Origin: Echria macrotheca
Lineage: Eukaryota; Ascomycota; Sordariomycetes; Sordariales; Schizotheciaceae
DNA length: 64,000 bases
Direction: 5' to 3'
Assembly (NCBI GenBank): GCA_030411725.1
Contig: MU839828.1
Location: 310,001 to 374,000, forward strand
The notes below the pieces were generated by a model. It worked only from the letters and a program-made list of their open reading frames with translations, was not told the origin of the DNA and searched no databases. The stretch's first letter is position 1; each line of letters begins with the position of its first letter. Positions 1 through 12,291 of the stretch are shown piece after piece. Both the position numbers and the translations under genes were made by a program.

Positions 1-1332
1 CGATTATAGTAACCAGCCAGTGCAGAAAGAGCTAAAGCACTCATCAGCAGCAACTCGCCACCAGACGTTCGAAGCACTTACAGCAGCAGCCGGCGAGTTA
101 AACGGCTTATTCGACCCCCACAACCGACTCAGCGGCAACAGTCCCTCCTTCCCGAGCTCCTGGTTCACGCGCGCATGTGCAAAGCTAACCGCCAGCACAT
201 TCCCCAGATTGCTCAGCGCGACGAAAACCGGCAGACTGCGCGCGGCCACACTATTCCCAAACACATTCCGAAAGAACAGCCCCGCAACGATGACCTCGCT
301 CTGGGCCAGATCCGCCTTGGGTATAGCCGCGAAATACGCCACATTCGCCAACACATACAACACCGTCACGCCCCCGACTGCCAACGGCGCCGCGATCGTC
401 AACGTCCTCCTCGGATCCCGGATCTCGCCCAGCACGTAGTTGGCGTTCTCCCACCCCTTGTAGCTATACACGATATTCAGCAGCGCATTCGAGTACGCAT
501 ACGCCCCGCCGCCGCCGTACCCATCGCCCTCCTCGATCGCAAACGCCCCCTCAAAATTCCGCGGATCATCAACCAGCCTGTGACCCGCCAGCGCGGCGAA
601 CCCGGAAAACACGATAAACAGCAGCACGACGACCTTGAACACGCCCAACACATTAAACAGCCTGACGCCCCACTTCGGCGCGACGGCATGCAGGACAACA
701 GCAAAGGTGACACACGCGACGCCGACGCCGCGCGCGCGGTAGCTGTCTTTGAGCTCGTTCCCTGCCGCGTAGAGGATATACCTTCCAAAAGCGAGCGAGT
801 TCCCCGACGAGAAACCGAGCAAAATCATCTGCGACGCGAGCACGCACGTGGCGAGGTACTTTGGGTGGCGGTAGACATGCTCCAGATAATTCTTCTCGCC
901 GCCGGAGCGGGGGATCGCGAGGCCGTACTCTAGCCAGACGCTGAGGCCGCAGAAGGTGAGGACGCCGCCTTTTTTGGGGGGAAGACAAGCTTATTAGGAT
1001 CCATCTAACCAAAGTGGAAAACGATAGGGTATAAAAATACCAATGACCCAGAGCATTAGACTAATCCCCACGGAGCCGGTGGCGGCAAAGATGCCCGAGG
1101 GCGTGGAGAATATGCCCGTGCCGATCATCTTGTTGAGGATCAGAAATACCGCGCCGGTAATCCCTAACTTGCGGTCGTCTGCGTAGGCGTATGTATTCTC
1201 CTGCTCCACCTCGCCGACTTGTTCCTGTGCGCCTGTGCCTGTGCCTGCGCCTGCGCCATTGGTGTATGTCGGGATGGCAGGTTTCTCGACTGCCGGGATG
1301 TCGTCACTCGTGGGCTTGTCGGGGGTGCCCAT
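1..1332 (-). CDS. APC-family amino acid permease, MUP1 (methionine permease)-like, partial
   Basis: Plasma-membrane amino acid/proton symporter of the APC superfamily. Exons: 1332..1041, 968..82 and 31 to beyond position 1, so the C terminus lies outside the window. Introns are 969..1040 and 32..81. The second splice restores a LFLHW hydrophobic segment typical of this family. The N terminus is cytosolic and rich in Gly/Ala. TM1 carries the unwound-helix signature NKMIGTGIFSTPSG, followed by WLEYG and PRSGGEKNYLE, both characteristic of the LAT/MUP1 branch. The start is the first in-frame ATG at 1332; the longer frame upstream begins with a non-ATG codon. Family assignment is firm. Methionine as substrate is inferred only from resemblance to MUP1-type proteins. 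Confidence 0.88.
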
Positions 1333-2201
1333 TTTGGCGGTTGTAGTGTGCCTTACACAAGTTTGGAGAAGAGGCCAAACTTGCAACGCTAGCGTTGAAC
1401 ATGTATCGGTGATGTGCCCTTTTTTTTAGAAGGAATGGCAAGGCTTTTTACCTAACCCCCAACCCCAATCCCCGCGTTGGCGTCATCTATCGCAATCCTA
1501 GGCTACCCTGATGAACTGATGATACCTTCCGATTCGATGCGGCTTCCTGCTGCTACCCAAGCCAGCAAGGATCTCATGCAGCACGTGGGATGCCAACGCG
1601 AGCAACTATTATGTGAGATGTGCTGTGAGACATGCCATATTCACCAGCCGGTCTTCTTCTGGGTCGTCGGTCTGCCCGACTCTACGTATGAACATGCAGG
1701 GTTCCTTGACTGGAAATGATGTGATTCAACCGACTTAGCTGGGAGACCTGCAGGGTTGCACAAGCAGGTCACCCGTGGCCGTCCTATAATCTCTCATAAT
1801 TGTAAGGTACACAAGGCCCAGCGCCAAGGTTACGACAATCTGGAAAACAGCGCTGACAGTGCCCGGAACCAGACCCACAGCGCCAGTGGCAGTCCGTGTC
1901 GGTGATTGCCGGCCTGTATAAGGAAGGTGGACGGGCGATTTACACTTGGCCGCCCTTGGCAACGGGCCGAAACTTGGGGATGGTCTAGAAACCGGTATGT
2001 CTCCGATGTCGTGCTCGAGACCAAGAATTGCGGCACATTCCGCAGAGACCACATCACGCGACACACAACACTCGACTGCCAAGTCGGATTGATTCCCGAG
2101 AAAAAGTCAGTCCATGGCGCCGGGCAGGGAATCACATTGAACTGCAGAAAAGTCTTGGTCGGTGAGCTCGACAACGGCTATGTACGGCATTGTGCCTGCC
2201 C
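1333..2201. other. Intergenic region
   Basis: Between the permease start and the 3' end of the coiled-coil gene. It carries the permease promoter, including a run of T at 1419-1427. Short open frames here lack splice support or recognisable motifs. No RNA gene or repeat seen. Confidence 0.5.
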
Positions 2202-5200
2202 TCAATGTCGCCGGGGGTAGATGCGCGCAGGATGCATCGTCTTCTCCCTCCTCGACCCATCAGCTGTCATCGAAAACCGCGGACATATGGCCAGATCAAC
2301 CTGCTCCTCGGTGCCCCTGGCGGCGTCGCCGTCGTGACAGTCGACATAGTGCGAACCTATCTCGACGATAGAGCCCCTTTCCGGGAGCCTGATCTCGATG
2401 AATCCACGGTGGACCCCGACTTCGAGCGCGAGCTCTGCACCGAGCCGCGCGATCTTTCCCACTTCGTCCTCAATATCCTCGAGGAGCTGCCCGTTCGTCA
2501 CCTCACGCAGGATGTCCAAAATTCCCTCGCGGACTCTGTTTTGGTTGGCGGCATAGGGCGTCAAAAGGCCCGGTTGGGAATCATCTCCCTCGGCTGGTGG
2601 CTGTCTCGCTCTCCTCAGCATCGATGATAAAATCGAATGAAAGGTTGCAGAACGCCACTTGTTTGCCTCTTTATCAGTCTTGAAGCATTCTAGATCAGGT
2701 TCCTCCGGCAGCGGTCCTAGACATGGTTAGCAACCCGCCAACCGCGACGACCCCGGACAAGAGGGAGACAAACCTGTATCACCATTGCTTCCCCTGGAGA
2801 ACAGCCTCAGCCACGCGTCGAAAAGCTCCATCAGCAACGCCTTGCCGCCGGCCGCTCCAAACGCGCCGAATCCGCATGGCGCCGAGAAAAAGCCGTCGAC
2901 GACTAGCCCCCAAACTGCGCTCTGCAACAAGAACCCTGTTGCCCCTTGGACATTGGATTCGCGCTCAAGAAACCGGGTGGGGTCCAACCTGCTCCCTCTA
3001 GGAATGCGCACCTTGGACAGCCGGCCGAGGTTGAAAGGCGCGGTGACCATCTCCACTGCAAGCTTCAGATCGGTAAACTTCTTCGTCAGGTCGGCTTCGG
3101 CAGGCTGGTTCGTCGTCTCCGCGTTGCTAACGCGGTAGGCCGTCAGCGCACGGCGGTGCTCCTCCCGTTCGCGGCGGATGACATTCTGGAGCTGGCCAAC
3201 TTCGGCTCGGTGGGTTGCGATGAGAGATTCCAGCCTGCCCCTGTGTTCGGCGTCCCCTCTTTGCAGTGCGGCGTCCCTTTCCCGGGAAACGCGGGTGATC
3301 TCCGCTTTGTAGCTTTCGAGTTCGCGAGCCAACTTGGTCTCGAGTTCTGCCTTTTCTTGCAGAACAGCTTGCTTTGAGGCATTGTGATCTTGTTGCGAGG
3401 CAGAACGAGCTTGCCGGAGTCGCTCGATGTCCTTTTTCAGCTTCGACGTCTCAGCAGCGACTTGGGCCATTTCGTCGCTGTGTGCTTGTCTGAGCTTACG
3501 GAGTTCGTCCTCGTGCTCGGCTTTCGTTTGTTGAAGACGACGTTGCAGGTCTTCCACTTGGGCATTCCACTTCCCCTTTGTTTTGGTCAGTTCTCTTCGC
3601 AGTGCAGTAAGCCGACCCTCTGCGTCCTGGCCCTCCTGCTCCGCAAGAGACTTCTGTTGAACAACATTCTTCTCCAACGTTTTCATTTGCTCCTGATGCT
3701 GCGCCTGCAGTGTCGCAAGCTCTCGGGCGTGCTCCGACGTCTTCCGATCTATCTCCGCTTGATGCTTATTTCTTGTTTCGAGTAACGTCTGCTCGTGTTG
3801 CCGCTCAAATCCTTCCAGGTATTTGCTGTGGGCAACGTCTTGCTCTCTCATTCTCTTCTCGAGACTTGATATCGTCGTCCGGAGCCTCAGCTCGGATGCC
3901 TTTCTGTCGTCCACCTCTTTCTGGAGACTTGATGTCGCCTTAGCAGCCGTCTCTGCCTCCTTTTTCAAGTCGGCTAGCTGCTGGTTTGTCCGGCCAAGCT
4001 GTTCCATGGTCGCACTAGCTTGCTGGTGCTGCTGAGCTAGCTTCATCTTTGCGGCGTCCAAATCGTTTCTCGCCTGCGCTAGCTTGTTGTGAAGGGTCTG
4101 CCGCTCCGAATCCTGTCGACTGCGTTCCGCAAAACCAGAATCCGCATCACTGCTGCTCGCTGACCGTCCATGCTGAAAGACCGCATCCGGCGCCATGCCA
4201 CGGGACTTTTTGGGCTGATCGAGGGGTGAAAAAGACTGCTCCATTGGAGGCGCGGATGCCGGGTGCTGCGGAGCGTAGAGGGACTCGTCAACTTCCCTGG
4301 GGACGCTCAACCCAGGCACGGCTTTATTCCCGCCTCTTTCGAGCACCGCACGCCCTCCAAAATCTGCAGAACTTCTTGCTCTCCGTGGTTGCGAGGGGTT
4401 CGGTTCGGACACGCGTCTTTCATTTCGCGACAGGCTTCGCTCTGTACCCAGTTGTGATGGGGTCGCTTGCAAGCTCAATCGGTTCGAAGTCTTGGCTGGG
4501 GGAATTGGCGGAATCTCGAGAATGTCGGAATGCTTGCGTCGCAGTCCCGGCTGGCCTGCTTCAGCAACCTCCCCGGCGTCGGTCGACCTCAAGGGTGGGC
4601 GATTGTGGAAGCGCCCATTGTGCATTGGGACGTCATGGTGCTGCTGCGCCGTATTGAAGCTCCGATCGGGCACGCTGTTTCCTTGGATGTCATGGTAGTT
4701 GTCAACTGCTGGTGCGGTGTCGTATGTGCTAAATCGGACTGGCTGTTGAAAAGGGGCTTGGACGTGCGGCTCAGCAACAACGGGTTCGTGTGGCACTGAA
4801 TGATCGTCATTGTTGAATATCTGTTTCGTGATGTCCCGCGGAAGTACGAGAAGCGTTTCTCGGGGTAGTTGACGGAGTGTGTCGATTGGAATCCCCTTCG
4901 AAAGGCATTTCGGAGAAAGCCCCGCCAGAGTTTGTAGGGATAGATCTTTAAGCACCTCTGGGGGGAGTTGCTCAAGTTTTGCGGAGCTGAGGCCCTCCAG
5001 CACGCGTGAGGGCAACGTGGAAAGGACATGCAGGGGAAGCCGTTCCAAGATTGCTGGAGGGACGTTCTCGAGTTGACTGGGACCCAACCGGACGAGCTCT
5101 TCAACGGTCATCCGCTCGAGCTCCCCAGGCGAATAATGTCCTGATCGAACCGGCGCCCGGGGAGCTGCTCCACGACGAGCAATCGGATCATCCTGTCTTC

Positions 5201-5228
5201 CTCTGATGGTGCCAATGAACCTTTTCAT
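2202..5228 (-). CDS. Coiled-coil protein with N-terminal octapeptide Leu/Pro repeats, function unknown
   Basis: Exons 5228..2774 and 2716..2202 joined across intron 2717..2773 (donor GTTTGT, CTAAC near the acceptor), giving 989 residues. Residues 37-109 form ten consecutive octads with Leu at 37, 45, 53, 61, 69, 77, 85, 93, 101 and 109, and mostly L-x-x-L-P in each; two looser copies follow at 118 and 126. A low-complexity polar linker comes next. A long charged coiled coil (about 380-700, many QLE, REL and KAE heptads) precedes a compact hydrophobic C-terminal domain. I recognise no enzyme domain. The layout suggests a scaffold or structural protein (inference). A large open frame on the opposite strand (4049..4657) is a shadow of this gene. 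Confidence 0.82.
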
Positions 5229-6796
5229 GGTGGAATTTGAGAAGCCTCACAGCGCATGCATACTCGCACGACGCACAGAGAGGTGCTCGACTTGTGGCAG
5301 CTTTTGCTGCAAATTGGGAAATTTTGAGGTGGGGAAACGGCGGGAACGAGAGCAATGCGGGAGGAAGGGAGACCGCCTCAGAAAAGCAGGACAGGGGCAG
5401 AAGCTGGTCTGGGAAAAGCGGCCTGAAAACGTGGCAAGGCTCTGGCAGCGAGCCTTCCAGTCTGCCTCATTTTCGCAGTGGTCTCGTCCAAGCCCCGCAG
5501 CTGGAGAGCGCGCGCCGAGGGCATCTTGCTGCATGCAGCTGAGTCTTCTCACTGGACGCCACGAGGCTGCGGTGCTTGAAGACGCACGCTAGACCGAGCT
5601 GGGAATGGGAATCGCCTCGGCTCACACACAGCCACTTGTCTGCCTGAGAGCCTTCTCGTCAACTATATGCCGCCCAGGAAAGTAGTCCGCAGAGTTGGTA
5701 ATGACGAATGCCATTCTAGGTATGTGTACGGAAGTAAGTCGATGCAAAACGGCTTCTGTGGGTGGAGGGCGCACCTGTACGAGACTAGACAAAGACTCAA
5801 CAGGAAACCCAGCGTCTGAAGTCATCTTTCCATCTGTTGTCGTCCAAGAATCTCGAACTGGTATTTGCGACTTTGCAAGCAGACGCTTGGCTCCAGGTTC
5901 GTTGCGCCAAACACTCGCCTGCTCCATCGTCGCGAAGGGGCGTTTTGGAAGTAGACAACCCCGGAGCTGAAAGCCGAACGGATTCTGGATACATCGAGAA
6001 GTGCATTTTATGTGTGATGAGTAAGGCTCCAGCATGCTCTTCACAATGCAGGAATTTGCAGTGCTGGGTTGAGACAAGGTGGGCTGTTGGTTGACAAGGT
6101 GGGCCTGAGTCAAAGTCAAGAATCTTACCAGCGTCATCACGTGATTTCGCGTCCGAATTGGTCCCGCCCCCACCGCTGGTTGGCCGGAGCATGAAGCGCC
6201 ATTTTCGAGCGGACAACCGCTAGAGTCGTGTAAAACGCGGGTCGACCCCGCCAGCCATCCGTCCGCCACTGGCTGCGGCATGAGCCGCGTTTCTGCGACA
6301 CATCTCGATCCCCGCTCGGGTGATCTGTCTTGGGGTCGTGCACACTCAGCGATTCAATTTTTACTCGCGACATCTTTTGATGTTTTTGCTGTTTAATTCG
6401 ATTGCGTGGTGTTGGTTCTGCCAGCGTGACACCGCCACTCCCCGTCTCGAAATCTCAAGCGAAAAACGACGTGGCTGGGCTGCCTTGGCTGTCGAGGTGG
6501 GGTTTGCCGCGTGGCTCGCCTTCTGGACCGTGCTCCGCTAGTTAGTTACGCATCAGGTGGCCCCGCTCACTAACGCTCTGCGCGAGGGGCCTGCAAGCGG
6601 CGCTGGGCCGCGGCGTCGCGAACCGCGTAACCAACCAAGGCCGCCCGTCGGCCAAATCGCCAAATCTCGCAAAATCCTGTTCTCCCCAATTGTCGCTCCC
6701 CAACCCGGCTCACCCACGACGCCGTCCGCTCCTCGGGCAATAGCTGCCTTTTCGCTCTTTCTCGCCCTGCGGGCTCTTTGCTGAACGTCTGCAGCC
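5229..6796. other. Divergent intergenic region
   Basis: Shared upstream region of the coiled-coil gene (leftward) and the Whi5-like gene (rightward). It includes a CACGTG E-box core near 6140. The minus-strand frame 5622..6281 has no convincing spliced continuation and is not called. Confidence 0.4.
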
Positions 6797-8612
6797 ATGG
6801 ACCTGGACTCGCCCTCGATTCCACCGCGACTCGACACTCGACGTGTCACAGACAAAGGCGACAATACCACGCCGCTGCCCACGTCCAACGGCCCCCCTAA
6901 CACTGCCCAGACGAGGACACTACGTGAGGGAATGCCAACATTCGACTATAATCCCCATATTCCGCGAGGTCCAGGTGCCCTTGACGCGACTTCCTCGCGC
7001 GTCAATCCGCTGCTCGCCAATTCGACCCGACGCGACCAACCCACAACGTTGAGCACCTTCGAGGTTAATCCCGTCAAGCACGCGTCCGTCTCCGGTGCGC
7101 TGGCGACTCAGTCTGCTGTTCGGAAACAGCAGCAACAACAACAACCCTCTTCGAGCAGCAATTCACAGGTTACTACCTCGACCAACGACACTGACTCGGT
7201 CTTTACCCCGCCCGGTAGTGAAGGTCGCATAAGTCCAGGCAACGGCAGCGCCCAGGGCTCGAGCCAGGAGTCGCAACTCCTCCAGCTCTCGCAGATTGCA
7301 GCAGCGCAGCAGAGGATACCGGAGGACAACGTGGAGATGGGTGAAAACGGGGCCGCGTCGCGGAAGAGAATGGCCGACGGGACGGCCAAGCACACGCGTA
7401 ATGGATCAAGCGCGTCTCCGGTTCGCATGGGTGGTCATTCTCGAAATACGAGTACCGTAAGCGTGGCATCCACGACCGGCAGCCGTATCGGAGAGGTTCG
7501 TATACACAAATCCTGGAGTCTCAGAAAGAGACAAGATCATGGACGCTATGCTGACCTGTCCACAGGTATCCCAATCATTACAGGCGCGCCTATCATACCT
7601 TGTGGTCAAGGTTGACAACGGCTGGCAATCTCACTCGATTGACCAAGTTGAGACGATGGCGTCGCAAGCAGCTTCTCCGGCGTCCAGCAGCTCGACAATC
7701 CACCTGAGAACCGGGTCTTCAGCAAGCCCCCAACTCTCGAACTCCTCTCACCGGGGCAGCAACAACACCACACCGGCTACCGGTCTGTCACATCACTTCT
7801 CGGGCCACCGCGGCGATTCATACTGGAGGGATGGGGCATACTCGGCATCTACCCAGAGTCCGACGTCTCCGGCCAAGCCGGCCCATAGTCTCGCCCCTCC
7901 AGTCTCGATCCAACCATCCCGACATCTGGGTAACGCCCGCAGGAACTCGAATCCGAGGCTTACGCCGACGTTTCTTTCTCAGGGATCCCCCATGACTGGT
8001 CCGCACACGCCTGGTCAGCCCAGTCCATACTCTGCATCCGCCCAAAGGACACCAACCGTTGATACGATGCATTTTTCGCCTCACACCAACGTCCGAGAGC
8101 AAGATGCCATTGAGTCATTACTCTTCATGAGCAGTCCTGGAAACTCTGCAAACCTCAAGCACACGTTCCCCTCTTCGTCCCAACCACTGCCGTCTGGACA
8201 TAACGGGCCTCAGCGGACCGCCCTTCCCACTTCGCAGCCCAGGAAGAGCTTGCCCAATGGGAGGCCACTACACGCGCGCTCACAGTCTCAGGTTCAGAAA
8301 CGCGTTGGGTTTGAGAAAGTTGTCAGTGAGATGGAAGGAGGTGACCCATATCTGAGAGGCGCACCCCGGAGGAAGGTCAACGGAACTGGAGGCTATAGTC
8401 ACGGGGATGTCCAGTACCCCGGTACGAAGACCAAACCATTGTCCGTCTCGGCTGGGCTGGTGGCGCCTTCGAAATCTCGGCCGCAGATTGGAGACGCGGA
8501 TATCGATCGGCTTTTGGCTGATGCGGCGGCGGCCTCGGACTCGGAATCCGATGGAGAGATCGTGCTCCCATCAGCGGCGCGCCGGGACGGCGCCCGTTTC
8601 CTTGGATCTTAA
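6797..8612 (+). CDS. Whi5/Nrm1-type G1/S transcriptional repressor
   Basis: Exons 6797..7495 and 7566..8612 (intron 7496..7565, GTTCGT...CTGAC...CACAG, phase 0), giving 581 residues. The diagnostic part straddles the splice at residues 234-254. It reads VSQSLQARLSYLVVKV then DNGWQSHSIDQVE, which matches the GTB (G1/S transcription-factor binding) motif of the Whi5/Nrm1 family. The rest is disordered, Ser/Thr/Pro-rich and full of SP/TP sites, as expected for a CDK-regulated repressor. A poly-Gln run lies at about residues 112-118. In yeasts such proteins bind SBF/MBF on G1/S promoters and are released by CDK phosphorylation; the same role here is inferred. Start is the ATG at 6797. Confidence 0.85.
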
Positions 8613-11600
8613 TATCACCGCAGAGCCCAGAAGGTTTGCGTGTGCTATGCTGGAAATTGGGAGCGTTTCTAATAGTTCAAGGACAGCCCTTGTTCCATTC
8701 TTGTATGCCACCCGGCTCCCGTGGCCGTCGTGTCTGGATATCTTTTCCTGGCACACTTTCTGAACCGGGTATCTGACAGGCTTGACTCGGAACTTCTGGC
8801 GGGCATTTCAGACCATCGGCAGTTTCATAGCCTCGTCGGAGGTGAACGTTTTGCATGGTTGGTTTGCAAACTTTACGTTTTTCTTCTAGCCGTTATCTTT
8901 TGTTTGTCTATTCTTATAGCGTTGGCGTCTGATTTCGCCGATGCACGATAATGGACGAGACGGCTGCATTTCCGAAGGGCGTTTGGATGGCAAGCGAAAC
9001 GGTACTGCCAGGTCGCTCTGGCAGATGCGGTTGTATGTATGCAGGCAGCGGAGTAGCCGGACAATTCACGACATCATTATGAGTACTGTTTCGCTTCTAT
9101 TTTGGCCCGTGGTTATATTCATGTTATAATTCCCCAAAAAGCGGATGGGAAGGGTGAGCTGTTGATGATGTCCTCGTGGATTTTGATTTGCCTTGACGGG
9201 GATGTAGATTTTTGGCTCTACCAACCACTGAACTGCTCACGCATCGTCGCAGACCAACATATGCAGAGAGCCAAAGGCAGTACAAGAACAGGGAGGATAG
9301 GGGCATCTAGAAGTCTAGCCTGTCGTGTTGCGGTTGGACCTGGAAAATTCTCCAGGGAGCAGGGTTAGTTTCGGCTTCGTTGCTCTTCCGTTGTATTAGT
9401 TTTGAGCCGGCTCTGCAGCATGAAGAGTGGTCATGTAGACTTAAGAGCCGGCATCACTGAACTCCAAGTTTGGCTCCGGGCTTAAGCGGTTGCTTGTAGA
9501 AGTCAACATCTCTACATCGCATCCGGGCCTCAAAGTTCCAGAGTCTTCTGCGCCTCACCCAACATTTGAGCAAGTGACTGGTTAGGTGCTTGCACTAGTG
9601 TCGCATGATCGGTGCTTTTAGTAGTAACTGCGCTGCTCTAGAGTAAGAATACCCATCCCCGCAGATTTGTTTTGTTGGTGGTTTCTTCGGGGTTCAATCT
9701 CTTGCTCTTCTAGGTAGGTATAAATTCCGCCTTCGCCGCGAGATCTCTTTCTCTCGATCCTCAGAACCCTTCCGTCCGAGAACCGGGTACCATTCTTACT
9801 TTTTTGTTCCTATCATTGTTCGTTGTTCACCTAGTGAGTAAAACCTCCGATCTTCCCGATTGATAGTCCCCGATTCGTATCGCGAACCGACCTTTGTTCC
9901 GACGACAACCGCCCGATATGCCTTGAACGCCTATACCGCTCTCCTTCAATCGACATCCCTGCTCCTCGCGTTTCCCTCCACGTCCCCGAAGCTCACAACC
10001 GAGAAGGTTATCCGTTCTTCGAGTCAATATACCATTCACGTCCCGCAAACAAGCCCGCACGATCGACCGATCGATCGACCAACTCTCGTTATAAGTGACA
10101 TCGAATCGAGCAGCTCTCCGAACAAGTACACGATCGTGGGCACCGGGGGTTTTGCAATAATGAGGGCTCTGGGGGATCTACAAATGAGGGTTCAGGGGGA
10201 CAATCACGAGGGAATGAGCGGTTCGCGGGCACTGCAACCCAATATGGAGGCCCGTCCTGTCCATCTCCCACCAAGCGGCACGTTCCCGCCAGTTCTACTA
10301 AACATACACGGCATCGGTTTCACCGAAAAAGCCAGGCGGGCGAAGAAGCTTTATTTGATTGACGGAAAGCTTTTTTCGCCCACATCGCCTGCAAGTTAAA
10401 CCCCAAAAGAAAAAAAGACGTGAAGACCGGCTTCTTTTTGATCTTTCCCCCCTTTTCAAGTTTCAAAACCTTGTCCCGATCCGTTCTGTATAGGTATCTC
10501 CATCTACCTGCCAGAATATCCAGACACGGATCGCCCTGGTTGTTTTCTGTTTAGCAACTTTTTTTCTAGGCGAGAAACTTCTGGAGTACTGCCAGAAAGA
10601 AAAAAAGAACTGCGCAAATCTTAAGGGGGCCATAAAAACAAAAAAAAAACACCAGGTGGGAAGGTGGTTCTTATAAGATCGGAGTCGGGCAAAAAAGAGG
10701 GAGTTTGTGCCTTTTATTATTACCCCTACCTATTCGCAGAATCACAGGTGGGGAATAACGACGAGACGCTGACGGCGACGTTTGCGGAGATGCGATCACC
10801 ACCGTTTATTTTATCGGGGAACCGCGGGTTATATTTTGCAAGGGATATAAGACGCGGCATCTTCTTGATTAAGACACGAGGCTGGGCATAACGTGTGCTT
10901 TACACAAGTGGCAATGGTTTCTTGAGGGGGGACTTTGGTACGCAGCACTGGGTGACAGAAGCAAGATGTACGAGATCGGAAGCCGTGTTTTGTGGTCTTT
11001 TTTTTTCTTGGTTTCTTGGGCCGAGGTTGATTGGGAGCCCCTCGGTCTGCATTCGGTGGTCTCCCGAAATCCGACCGTTGAGTGTTTTTTGGGCTGGCGG
11101 GAATGGGGTGAGAGGTGTGAGGGATGGGTTGACAGAAGGGTAAGTCTGATGTCGGCGACCGCGCTTTGGGTTTTTCGCCTATGATGACCCATCTCGTGTT
11201 CTCTAAAGGGAATGGGGATGGAGTGACCGCGAGATTATCGGCTTGATCACCCCCTTGTGTGCCCGTCTTGACGGGGATGCTGAGGGAGCGGTGGTCGGGC
11301 GTTGAGATAATTGGTCTTGGCTGAGGCTGTATCGCTGGGGCATGCAGGTACTTTTTCACGGGCGAACTGCGTTCCCCTTGGGATGTGTTGGGAGAACTGA
11401 TCCGTTGACTCCGGTGGTACGTGGTGGTGAAGGTGGAAAACGCCGGCGGAAAGGGCGGTGAAGAGTGGGAAGGCTCAGAATGAGATCATGAGATAGATAT
11501 CCGTGTGAGTGTGTGTGAGGGTCCTGCAGGCACGATTTCACAGCCGTTCCTGTTCCTGGGGCTTATCAAGCTGGAAGTTGTTTTATTGGTTGAAAGGTGT

Positions 11601-12291
11601 TCGTGTCGTCCGACGGCTGAAGATCCCCAGTCGTGTGTCGGAAGGTCTGTATTGACCGGGCCGAGGCTCTTCCATTAGTTATCGTTCCATGGAGAAAAGG
11701 AAGCCGGAATTGGCAAGTATCCACGAATCCTCGTAACTCATAGCCACCATCTGGAGTTCCGTGATCATAACTTTTTCCTCTTTTGCCGCTCTTGTAACCT
11801 TGTTTTGGCCGCCGGTGGCAGAGGCTTGTGACCGCCACACGCAGCCGCCGCACTCCCCAATCACACCGCTCGATCACACCGATCGAACCTCAGATCATTA
11901 TCGTTTCCGCCTGCCAAACTAGGACTAGATTAAGATTAACAAGGCTGAGAATGAGGGGAAATATCGCAAACTGAAACAAACATGTGAAAGTTGCATCCGG
12001 TCTCCCTGTGAGGCAGACTCTTCCCAGAGCAAATAGTGCCGGCAAGGCGTTCTAGTGAACACCACAGAATGCGGCTTACGCGTAAGTCACGGCAATGCCA
12101 CAGCTCGGAGATATGTCTGTTCTCGGAAATCCGAACAGTGCTGCCCTTCTTTCGTGAATAAGTAGGGGTCAGTTCCACTCCACTCTGTTCACGATATATG
12201 TGCCATCGAGGTGACAAATCCACCGCAGGACAGCTTCGAATTGTTCTACAAATATTCATCTTCAGTGGCTCACAAAGCAAAGCCCCAAACG
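8613..12291. other. Long intergenic region, possibly with a non-coding transcript
   Basis: 3.7 kb without a supported gene. A TATAAATT at 9719-9726 is followed by a CT-rich leader-like stretch to about 9830. The downstream frame 9860..10399 starts with TTG and has no ATG until late. The minus frame 10829..11359 is low complexity and lacks motifs. Confidence 0.35.
9719..9726 (+). promoter_or_regulatory. TATA-like box with pyrimidine-rich leader
   Basis: TATAAATT followed within 30 bases by a long CT-rich run (about 9744-9830), a layout typical of strongly expressed fungal genes. No convincing ORF lies downstream, so the transcribed product, if any, is unknown. Confidence 0.3.

Noticed and set aside
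4049..4657. Plus-strand frame of 202 codons
   Set aside because: Antisense shadow of the coiled-coil gene.
5622..6281. Minus-strand frame of 219 codons
   Set aside because: Possible introns inside it do not preserve a frame, and no recognisable domain results.
9860..10399. Open frame of 179 codons
   Set aside because: It begins with TTG, has no ATG until its second half, and shows no motif.
10829..11359. Minus-strand frame of 176 codons
   Set aside because: Low-complexity Pro/Lys/Ser composition, no motif and no splice support.
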